Positions 57,409-64,000 of a DNA stretch of 64,000 nt are shown here, piece after piece. Numbering within the stretch: position 1 is the first letter of the stretch; every line of letters begins with the position of its first letter. Made by a program: the position numbers and the translations under genes. This DNA is from Streptomyces fulvorobeus (lineage in GTDB: Bacteria; Actinomycetota; Actinomycetes; Streptomycetales; Streptomycetaceae). Below the pieces are notes generated by a model. It saw nothing but the letters and a program-made list of their open reading frames with translations. It was not told the origin of the DNA and did not search any database. Location of the stretch: contig NZ_BLWC01000001.1 of NCBI RefSeq assembly GCF_013167895.1, positions 620,001 through 684,000 on the forward strand, in the 5' to 3' direction.

Positions 57409-58794
57409 ATGACTGACGTGACATCCGCGAAGAGCGCCCGCCGCCACCACTGGCGGCGGGACATGACCGAGCTGGCCGCCCTGTTCACGGCGGTCGCCGT
57501 GGCCGACGCGATCGCCAACCTGATCGGGCACCAGCCGGACGGCCCCTTCCTGCTCATCGCCTCGGCCGTGGCGCTGGCCGCCACGGCCGGTTTCCACACC
57601 TGGTGGGCCCGGCGCCACAGCCACGCCCCGCCGGGTCCGGCCGCCGGGGAAGCGGCACCGGACGCCGGGGGCCCGGCCGGCCTGGCCGCCGAGGACACCG
57701 TCCTGTGGCGGATGCGGACGACCGTGCGCGACACGCCGGGCAGCCTGGCCGCCCTGTGCACCGCGCTGGCCCGTTTCCGGGTCGACATCCTCACCCTCCA
57801 GACGCATCCGCTGGCCAACGGCACCGTCGACGAGTTCCTGCTGCGGGCGCCCCTCACGCTCCAGGCGCAGGAGCTGACCCGGGAGATCTCCGCGGCGGGC
57901 GGCAGCTCCACCTGGATCGAGCGCGCGGACGCCCACGACCTGGTGGACACCCCGACCCGGGTCCTCGGGCTCGCCACCCGTACCGCACTGGACGCCGCGG
58001 AACTCCCGCTGGCACTCCGCCAGTTGCTCGGGCGCTGCACCATCCACTCGCTGCCCGCCGTCTCCGTGACCGGCCGTGCCACCGGGGAGAGCGCACCGGT
58101 GGAAGGAGTGCTGGAGGAGACCTCGATGCGGCTGCGCGACCCCTCGGGCGGTGTCATCACCGTGGAGCGTCCGCACCTGCCGTTCACACCCACCGAGTTC
58201 GCACGCGCCCGCGCCCTGGTCGAACTCGACGCGCGGCTCGGCCCCCGGGTCCCGCGCAGCCAGGACGTGCTCACCCTTCCCGAGGGCAACGAGATCACGG
58301 TGCGCCGCGCGGACCACGGCGATCTCACCGCCGCCCGCGCCATGCACGACCGCTGCTCGGAGCAGACCCTCGGGTTGCGGTACCACGGCCCGGTCCGCGA
58401 CGCCGGCCGCTACCTCGATCACCTGCTGAGCCCGCGCTTCGGCCGCACCCTCGCCGTGCAGACCGCCTCCGGCAAGCTGGTGGCGCTCGGCCACCTGCTC
58501 TGGGACGGCGACGAGACCGAGGTCGCCCTGCTCGTCGAGGACGACTGGCAGCGCCGCGGCATCGGCTCGGAGCTGCTGGGACGACTGGTGGCGCTGGCGG
58601 TCGAGGCCGGCTGCGAGAGCGTGTACGCCGTCACCCAGGCCCACAACACGGGCATGGTCGCGGCGATGCGCGGGCTCGGACTCCCCCTCGACTACCAGAT
58701 CGAGGAGGGCACGCTCGTCGTCACAGCCCGACTGGACGCGACTCCCGTACGGGCGCTGCCGTCGTACGAGGGGGCAGAGCGGACGGGCCGCTGA
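57409..58794 (+). CDS. Two-TM, ACT-domain and GNAT acetyltransferase fusion
   Basis: A 461-aa protein. Residues ~18-72 contain two hydrophobic helices (LAALFTAVAVADAIANLIG; FLLIASAVALAATAGF), ~98-165 an ACT-like fold (TTVRDTPGSLAALCTALARF), ~190-285 a middle region, and ~290-445 a GNAT domain with motif A DDWQRRGIGSELLGRL. ACT domains bind amino acids, so amino-acid-gated acetylation at the membrane is conceivable, as in some mycobacterial Lys-acetyltransferases that carry a regulatory domain (inference). The 3' end overlaps the convergent PLP-enzyme gene by 74 bp. Confidence 0.8.
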   Translation: MTDVTSAKSARRHHWRRDMTELAALFTAVAVADAIANLIGHQPDGPFLLIASAVALAATAGFHTWWARRHSHAPPGPAAGEAAPDAGGPAGLAAEDTVLWRMRTTVRDTPGSLAALCTALARFRVDILTLQTHPLANGTVDEFLLRAPLTLQAQELTREISAAGGSSTWIERADAHDLVDTPTRVLGLATRTALDAAELPLALRQLLGRCTIHSLPAVSVTGRATGESAPVEGVLEETSMRLRDPSGGVITVERPHLPFTPTEFARARALVELDARLGPRVPRSQDVLTLPEGNEITVRRADHGDLTAARAMHDRCSEQTLGLRYHGPVRDAGRYLDHLLSPRFGRTLAVQTASGKLVALGHLLWDGDETEVALLVEDDWQRRGIGSELLGRLVALAVEAGCESVYAVTQAHNTGMVAAMRGLGLPLDYQIEEGTLVVTARLDATPVRALPSYEGAERTGR

Positions 58795-59941
58795 GCGCCT
58801 GGCACAGGTCGGCCCACAGGTCCTCGACGTCCTCCAGGCCGACCGACATCCGCAGCAGCCGGTCACTGACGCCGGATGCCCGCCGGTCCCCCTCGGCCAC
58901 GATGCGGTGGCTGATGGAGGCCGGATGCTGGATCAGCGAGTCCACGCTGCCGAGGCTGACGGCCGGCGTGATGAGCCGCACCGACGCGATCACCCGGTGC
59001 GGGTCCCCGTACACCTCGAACGAGAGCATGGCACCGCCCACCCGCGGGTAGTGCACGCGGGCGATGCGCGGGTCCGCGGTGAGCCGTCCGGCGAGCTCGG
59101 CGGCGCTCTGCGACGCGGCACGCACCCGTACCGGCAGCGTCGACAGGCCCCGCAGCAGCAGATAGCCGGCGAGCGGGTGCAGTACGCCGCCGGTGGCGAA
59201 CCGCACCTGGCGCAGCGTCGCCGCGAACTCCTCGTCGCAGGCCACGACCCCACCCATCACGTCGCCGTGACCGCCCAGGTACTTGGTGGCGCTGTGCAGC
59301 ACGATCCGGGCACCGTGCTCGACCGGCCGCTGGAGCACCGGGGTGGCGAAGGTGTTGTCGACGAGGAGCGGCACGGAGCCGCAGGCGTGCGCGACGGCCC
59401 GGATGTCCACCTCGGCGAGGGTCGGATTGGCGGGGGTCTCCACCATCACGAGCCCGGTGTCGGGGCGGATGGCGTCGGCGATGCCCGCCGGGTCGGTCCA
59501 CGTCACCTCCGTACCGAGGAGGCCGGCGCCCAGCAGGTGGTCGCTGCATCCGTAGAGCGGGCGGACGGCGACCACGTGGCGCAGGCCGACGCTCGCACGG
59601 GCCAGCAGGACGGCGGTGAGGGCCGCCATTCCGCTGGCGAACGCGACGGCGCTGTCGGTCCCTTCGAGACGCGCCAGGGCCGTTTCGAAGCGCCCGGTGG
59701 TGGGGTTGTCGAGGCGCGCGTAGACGGGCGGCCCCTCCGGCCTGGCGCCGGTGGCGGCGAAGGCGTCGATCCGCTCGGCCTCGCCCCTGGAGTCGTACGA
59801 GGGGTAGGTGGTCGACAGGTCGAGCGGCGGGGCGTGCAGTCCGAGGGAGGCGAGATCGTCGCGTCCGGCGTGCACGGCTTCGGTGGCCAGCGCCCTGGAC
59901 GGGGATGCGGTCCAGGGCGTCGTCGAGGCTTCGGTGTCCAT
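58721..59941 (-). CDS. PLP-dependent trans-sulphuration enzyme, methionine gamma-lyase-like
   Basis: A 406-aa Cys/Met-metabolism PLP enzyme. The PLP lysine is K220 in HSATKYLGGHGD. C132 in LYGCSDHL occupies the position where methionine gamma-lyases carry their characteristic cysteine and cystathionine lyases usually have Gly. The alternatives are cystathionine gamma-lyase or a general PLP lyase. The ATG at 59941 is preferred over 60067, which would run through the divergent lrp gene. It is divergent from an Lrp-type regulator (59-bp spacer), the layout of amino-acid-induced catabolic genes. Confidence 0.85.
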   Translation of the reverse strand: MDTEASTTPWTASPSRALATEAVHAGRDDLASLGLHAPPLDLSTTYPSYDSRGEAERIDAFAATGARPEGPPVYARLDNPTTGRFETALARLEGTDSAVAFASGMAALTAVLLARASVGLRHVVAVRPLYGCSDHLLGAGLLGTEVTWTDPAGIADAIRPDTGLVMVETPANPTLAEVDIRAVAHACGSVPLLVDNTFATPVLQRPVEHGARIVLHSATKYLGGHGDVMGGVVACDEEFAATLRQVRFATGGVLHPLAGYLLLRGLSTLPVRVRAASQSAAELAGRLTADPRIARVHYPRVGGAMLSFEVYGDPHRVIASVRLITPAVSLGSVDSLIQHPASISHRIVAEGDRRASGVSDRLLRMSVGLEDVEDLWADLCQALSGPSALPPRTTAAPVRESRPVGL

Positions 59942-60000
59942 GTCACCACTCTGAACAGCAGCCGGGTCAAAGCGGTGAACCTCCGTGTTACGTTCGGCAG

Positions 60001-60513
60001 ATGGCCGATTCTGTAGCTCTTGATCCGGTGGATCTCCACATTCTGCGGCTCCTCCAGAACGATTCACGGACCACCTACCGGGAGCTGGCCGCCGAAGTCG
60101 GGGTGGCTCCCTCCACCTGTCTGGACCGGGTGACCCGGCTGCGGCGCTCCGGCGTCATCCTGGGCCATCAGCTGCGCCTGGACCCGGCGCGTCTGGGACG
60201 GGGGGTGCAGGCGCTGCTCCTGGTGCAGGTCCGGCCGCACCGGCGCGAGCTGATCGGGCCGTTCGTCGACCGGATCAGGGCGCTGCCGGAGTCCCGGGCG
60301 CTGTTCCACCTCACCGGCCCCGACGACTACCTGGTCCAGGTGGCCGTCTCGGACACGGCGGACCTCCAACGTCTGGTGCTGGACGAGTTCACCTCGCGCC
60401 GTGAGGTGGCCCGGGTGGAGACCCGGCTGATCTTCCAGCAGTGGGAGTGCGGGCCGCTGCTGCCACCGGGGCCGGCGCCGGGGCCCTCGCCCGAAGCGCC
60501 GTCGGCCGGCTGA
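60001..60513 (+). CDS. Lrp/AsnC-family regulator
   Basis: A 170-aa regulator: HTH (~20-60, TYRELAAEVGVAPSTCLDRVTRL), then a RAM/ACT-like ligand domain (~75-150). A proline-rich tail (PPGPAPGPSPEAP) follows. Most likely controls the divergent gamma-lyase-like gene in response to an amino acid such as methionine. Confidence 0.9.
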   Translation: MADSVALDPVDLHILRLLQNDSRTTYRELAAEVGVAPSTCLDRVTRLRRSGVILGHQLRLDPARLGRGVQALLLVQVRPHRRELIGPFVDRIRALPESRALFHLTGPDDYLVQVAVSDTADLQRLVLDEFTSRREVARVETRLIFQQWECGPLLPPGPAPGPSPEAPSAG

Positions 60514-60562
60514 CGCGAGGGGGGTGGTGACGCGGGGGCCCTCACCGTATGAGGATGTCCGC

Positions 60563-62248
60563 ATGTCAGACACTTCTCACAGCGCGCTGCCCCGCCAGGT
60601 CGCCGACGCCCACGTCGACGCGTACATCGAACTCGACCCGATCACCGGTACGTACCTCGGTGTCGCCGAAAGCTCCCGCAGGCTGCCCGACTTCTCGCCC
60701 GCAGGCCAGGCGGCCCTCGCCGGTCTCGCCCGCGAGACCCTGGCGAAGCTCGACGCGGCCGAGAAGCTGCCGGGCGCGGACAGCGACGCCGAGCGCCGGT
60801 GCGGACGGCTGCTGCGCGAGCGGCTCACCGCCGAACTCGGCGTCCATGACACCGATGAGGGACTGCGGGTGGTCTCCAATCTCCGCTCACCCGTGCACAG
60901 CCTCCGTGGCGTGTTCACGGTCATGCCGACCGCCACCGACGAGGACTGGGCCGCGGTCGCGGCCCGCCTGCGGGCCGTCCCGGCGGCGCTTGAGGGATAC
61001 CGCGCCTCGCTCGAACTCGGCCTGGAGCGCAAGCTGTACGCGGGACCCCGCGCGACCGCCACGTTCGTCGGGCAGCTGACGGCGTGGGCCGGCTCGCGGG
61101 GTTCGGGGTTCTTCCAGGACTTCGTCTCCCCCGGTCCCGCCGCGCTGCGCGCCGAGCTCGACGCCGCGGCAGGTCAGGCCGCGGCGGCGCTGGTGGCACT
61201 GCGCGACTGGACGAGCGAGGTGTACGCCCCGGCGATCGAGGGCGCCCCCGACACCGTGGGGCGGGAGCGGTACGCGCGCTGGACGCGCTACTACAACGGC
61301 ACGGACCTGGATCTGGACGAGGCGTACGCGTACGGCTGGTCCGAATACCACCGCCTGCTGGCCGAGATGAGGACCGAGGCGGAGAAGATCCTGCCCGGCG
61401 CCGGGCCCTGGGAGGCCCTCGCCCACCTCGACGCGCACGGCAAGCACATCGAGGGCGTCGAGGAGGTGCGTGTCTGGCTGCAGGAGCTGATGGACGAGGC
61501 CATCGAGGCTCTCGACGGCACCCACTTCGAACTGGCCGAGCGGGTACGCAAGGTGGAGTCCCGCATCGCCCCGGCGGGCGGCGCCGCCGCCCCGTACTAC
61601 ACCGGGCCGTCCGAGGACTTCTCGCGCCCCGGCCGGACCTGGCTGCCGACGATGGGCGAGACCCGCTTCCCCGTGTACGACCTGGTGTCCACCTGGTACC
61701 ACGAGGGGGTGCCCGGCCACCACCTGCAGATCGCGCAGTGGAAGCACGTGGCGCAGAACCTCTCCCGCTACCAGACGTCGTTGGGGCAGGTCAGCGCCAA
61801 CGCGGAGGGCTGGGCGCTGTACGCGGAGCGGCTGATGGACGAGCTCGGCTTCCTGCCCGACGCGGAGCGACGGCTCGGTTATCTGGACGCGCAGATGATG
61901 CGCGCCTGCCGGGTGATCATCGACATCGGCATGCACCTGGAGCTGGAGATCCCGGCGGACTCGCCGTTCCACCCCGGTGAGCGGTGGACTCCGGAGCTGG
62001 CCCAGGAGTTCTTCGGCGGGCACAGCGGCCGGCCCGCCGACTTCGTCGAGAGCGAGCTGACCCGCTATCTGTCGATGCCGGGCCAGGCCATCGGCTACAA
62101 GCTGGGTGAGCGCGCCTGGCTGCTCGGCCGGGAGAATGCCCGCGCGGCACACGGCGACGCGTTCGACGCGAAGGCGTGGCACATGGCAGCCCTCTCCCAG
62201 GGCTCCCTCGGGCTGGACGATCTGGTGGACGAGCTGTCCAGGCTCTGA
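60563..62248 (+). CDS. DUF885-family metallopeptidase
   Basis: A 561-aa cytosolic protein of the DUF885 family, zinc peptidase-like. The metal motif is YHEGVPGHHLQ (H380, E381, H385-H386 region), with the helper segment NAEGWALYAERL ~40 residues later. No signal peptide. ATG 60563 has GAGGA before it. Substrate unknown; some members act as peptidases. Confidence 0.87.
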   Translation: MSDTSHSALPRQVADAHVDAYIELDPITGTYLGVAESSRRLPDFSPAGQAALAGLARETLAKLDAAEKLPGADSDAERRCGRLLRERLTAELGVHDTDEGLRVVSNLRSPVHSLRGVFTVMPTATDEDWAAVAARLRAVPAALEGYRASLELGLERKLYAGPRATATFVGQLTAWAGSRGSGFFQDFVSPGPAALRAELDAAAGQAAAALVALRDWTSEVYAPAIEGAPDTVGRERYARWTRYYNGTDLDLDEAYAYGWSEYHRLLAEMRTEAEKILPGAGPWEALAHLDAHGKHIEGVEEVRVWLQELMDEAIEALDGTHFELAERVRKVESRIAPAGGAAAPYYTGPSEDFSRPGRTWLPTMGETRFPVYDLVSTWYHEGVPGHHLQIAQWKHVAQNLSRYQTSLGQVSANAEGWALYAERLMDELGFLPDAERRLGYLDAQMMRACRVIIDIGMHLELEIPADSPFHPGERWTPELAQEFFGGHSGRPADFVESELTRYLSMPGQAIGYKLGERAWLLGRENARAAHGDAFDAKAWHMAALSQGSLGLDDLVDELSRL

Positions 62249-62259
62249 GCCCTACGGCC

Positions 62260-62288
62260 CGGCAGCCGGCCCCGAGGGACGGCTGCCG
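62260..62288. terminator. Terminator between DUF885 and rhodanese genes
   Basis: CGGCAGCCG (62260-62268) pairs perfectly with CGGCTGCCG (62280-62288) between convergent genes. Confidence 0.6.
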
Positions 62289-62336
62289 CGCCGGACCTGC
62301 GCGTGGAGGGTGCCGGAGCCGGCGGCACGGCCCGCC

Positions 62337-62825
62337 TCAGCAGCCGCACTCCTCAAAGTCGGCAGGTGCGGTGAGGGTGTCGGCGCCGCGCCTCTCGCGG
62401 CCCCGCAAGGTCTCGAACTCGAACCCCTCGCGCACCCAGTACTCAAAGCCGCCGAGCATCTCCTTGACCTGGTAGCCGAGTTCGGCGAGGGCCAGGGCGG
62501 CGCGCGTCGCCCCGTTGCAGCCGGGACCCCAGCAGTACGTGATCACGGGCACGGCCGGGTCGAGGAGTTCGCGGGCCTGCCCGGCGATGAGAGCGGTCGG
62601 CAGGTGCACAGCGCCGGGTATGTGCCCCTGGTCCCAGGAGGCGGTGGAGCGGGAGTCCAGGACCACGAAACCGGGCTCGCCGCCCGCCGCGAGGGCCGCC
62701 GCGACGTCGGAGACATCGGCGTGGAAGGCGAGCGAGGCGCCGAAGTAGGCGGCTGCCGCGGCCGGAGCGGCCGGCGGGACGCGGAGGACAGGGTTGGACG
62801 CGGACGTGATCACCTGTGAGGTCAT
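62337..62825 (-). CDS. Rhodanese-like sulphurtransferase
   Basis: A 162-aa single rhodanese domain: VVLDSRSTASWDQGHIPGAVHLP in the first half and the active Cys C98 in ITYCWGPGCNGATRAA. The loop after the Cys has seven residues. The end ADFEECGC carries a CxC-type tail that might bind metal or sulphur. It transfers sulphane sulphur in the cytosol. Divergent from an Lrp regulator. Confidence 0.9.
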   Translation of the reverse strand: MTSQVITSASNPVLRVPPAAPAAAAAYFGASLAFHADVSDVAAALAAGGEPGFVVLDSRSTASWDQGHIPGAVHLPTALIAGQARELLDPAVPVITYCWGPGCNGATRAALALAELGYQVKEMLGGFEYWVREGFEFETLRGRERRGADTLTAPADFEECGC

Positions 62826-62865
62826 GGCCAAGAAGCTACGGGCAGTGATCACCCGGCGGAAGTGA

Positions 62866-62901
62866 AGATCCCCGGCATCCCTCTTGATCGGCCGGGGATC
62901 T
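62866..62901. promoter_or_regulatory. Operator-like palindrome between rhodanese and Lrp genes
   Basis: AGATCCCCGGC (62866-62876) and GCCGGGGATCT (62891-62901) form a perfect 11-bp inverted repeat with a 14-nt spacer, located 19 nt before the lrp start. A smaller GTGATCAC lies at 62835-62842. Confidence 0.6.
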
Positions 62902-62919
62902 CCCGGTTGTCTGGGGCCC

Positions 62920-63366
62920 ATGACCGACTATTCACCGGACGCCACCGACTGGCGCATCCTCGACGTCCTCCAGCGCGACGGCCGGGCCTCCTTCGCCGAG
63001 CTGGCGCGCGCCGTGGCGATGTCCCCGAGCGCGGTCACCGAGCGGGTCCGCCGCCTGGAGGACGCGGGGGTCATCAGCGGATACTCGGCGGTCGTGGACC
63101 CCGACCGGCTCGGACTGCCGATCCTCGCTCTGGTACGGCTGCGCTACCCCAACGGCAATTACAAGCCGTTCCACGCACTGACGGACACCACTCCGGAGAT
63201 CATCGAGGCCCACCACGTGACGGGGGACGACTGCTTCGTCCTCAAGGTCACCGCCCGGTCCATGCGCCACCTGGAGGAGGTCACCGGCAGGATCGGCGCG
63301 CTCGGGGCCGTGACCACCAGCATCGTGTACTCCTCCCCGCTCCCCCGGCGGCCGATCAGTCGCTGA
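62920..63366 (+). CDS. Lrp/AsnC-family regulator (second)
   Basis: A 148-aa regulator: HTH SFAELARAVAMSPSAVTERVRRLE (~23-46), ligand-binding RAM domain (~65-140). No ribosome-binding site is obvious before ATG 62920. Likely controls the divergent rhodanese gene. Its 3' end overlaps sbcC by 11 nt. Confidence 0.9.
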   Translation: MTDYSPDATDWRILDVLQRDGRASFAELARAVAMSPSAVTERVRRLEDAGVISGYSAVVDPDRLGLPILALVRLRYPNGNYKPFHALTDTTPEIIEAHHVTGDDCFVLKVTARSMRHLEEVTGRIGALGAVTTSIVYSSPLPRRPISR

Positions 63367-64000
63367 GCCCGTCCGCCGAGCGGTGGCGCACCGCCGATCC
63401 GTGCCGCTCCTTCACCACTTCGAGCTGGACGGGGATACGGCGGCGCAGGTCGGCCACGTGGCTGACGATGCCGACGCTGCGGTCCCGCTCCCGCAGCGAG
63501 TCGAGGACGTCGAGCACCTCGTCCAGGGTCTGTTCGTCCAGACTGCCGAAACCCTCGTCGATGAAGAGCGTGTCGAGCCGTACACCGCCGGCCTCGTCGG
63601 TGACGACATCGGCGAGACCGAGTGCCAGCGCCAGGGAGGCGAAGAACGTCTCACCGCCGGACAGGGTCGCCGTATCGCGTTCCCGGCCGGTCCAGGAATC
63701 CACGACATGCAGGCCGAGACCCGCCCGCCGGCCGCCGGACCGGGCGTCCGAGTGGACCAGGGTGTAGCGGCCCGACGACATCTTCCGGAGCCTGGCGGTG
63801 GCGGCGGCGGCGACCTGTTCGAGTCGCGCCGCGAGCACGTACGCCTCCAGGCGCATCTTGCGTTCGTTGTCGGCCGAGGTGCCCGCGGTCAGCCCGGCGA
63901 GCCGCGCCACCCGCTCGTACTCCCGGCGCAGCGGCCCCAGCGCGCGTACCTCTTCGGTGGCCCGGCGCGACAGCCGGTCGAGCTCGGAGCAGCGTTCCCG
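63356..64000 (-). CDS. sbcC: Exonuclease SbcC, C-terminal part (gene runs out of the window)
   Basis: The frame is open to the right edge. Visible are the end of a coiled coil (ELDRLSRRATEEVRALGPLRREYERV), then the ABC-type C-terminal lobe: signature LSGGETFFASLALALGLAD and Walker B LDTLFIDEGFGSLDEQTL, with the D-loop and H-loop GIVSHVADLRRR. With SbcD it forms the Mre11/Rad50-like nuclease that opens hairpins and processes breaks. Confidence 0.92.
   Translation of the reverse strand, partial: RERCSELDRLSRRATEEVRALGPLRREYERVARLAGLTAGTSADNERKMRLEAYVLAARLEQVAAAATARLRKMSSGRYTLVHSDARSGGRRAGLGLHVVDSWTGRERDTATLSGGETFFASLALALGLADVVTDEAGGVRLDTLFIDEGFGSLDEQTLDEVLDVLDSLRERDRSVGIVSHVADLRRRIPVQLEVVKERHGSAVRHRSADGLSD

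Overview
The window looks like a chromosomal segment of a Streptomyces. It is very GC-rich, third codon positions are almost always G or C, GTG starts are frequent, and gene families typical of streptomycetes abound: MurT/GatD, a CebR-type box before cellulases, DUF3516 helicase, ECF41 sigma factor, NlpC/P60 under a c-di-AMP leader. I see no tRNA, rRNA, CRISPR, prophage or insertion sequence. Calls rest on reading the sequence and on motif recall; no search was run.

Layout. 1-4.8 kb: a heterodimeric ABC exporter (first subunit cut by the window edge) and an NDH-2-type dehydrogenase. 4.8-12.8 kb: ATP-dependent DNA ligase, a membrane metal-dependent hydrolase and a DUF3516 helicase (the last two frameshifted), TesB thioesterase, a zinc-ribbon protein, a cupin regulator, GNAT, glutathione peroxidase. 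12.9-20.1 kb: acyl-CoA dehydrogenase with divergent TetR, peptide deformylase, MurT/GatD, phosphofructokinase, CtaG-like protein. 20.3-27.2 kb: a polysaccharide-degrading unit under one CebR-type box (GH10 xylanase, GH48 and GH6 cellulases, all ending in CBM3 and closed by one strong terminator). 27.2-35.4 kb: acyltransferase, epimerase-like protein, secreted Tap-type peptidase, and the urease operon ureABCFGD. 35.6-39.1 kb: an orphan Phd/YefM antitoxin divergent from a ClpP paralogue lacking its catalytic histidine, a small helical partner, an NlpC/P60 hydrolase behind a c-di-AMP riboswitch, a decayed LysE exporter, and an RsbW-like kinase. 39.3-43.8 kb: biotin genes bioF <-> bioB-bioA-bioD with a palindrome between the divergent arms. 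43.8-51.8 kb: methyltransferase, RHH/Fic-like toxin-antitoxin pair, GNAT remnant, two CNNM/CorC proteins behind a possible structured leader, SGNH hydrolase, purB, mug. 51.8-64 kb: ROK and GntR regulators, ECF41 sigma factor, PhoD phosphatase (frameshifted), an ACT-GNAT fusion, a methionine gamma-lyase-like enzyme with Lrp partner, DUF885 peptidase, rhodanese with a second Lrp, and the C-terminal part of SbcC.

Two things stand out. First, eight single-base losses break six otherwise intact genes (hydrolase, helicase, ureC, ureF, ureD, phoD). Six of the eight leave the same remnant, CCCCGA where CCCCGGA restores the frame, which points to systematic sequence error rather than gene decay. Second, the Phd / ClpP(H->Q) / helical-protein locus with a TGTACA-repeat operator between its divergent starts is the best candidate here for an undescribed regulated-proteolysis module.
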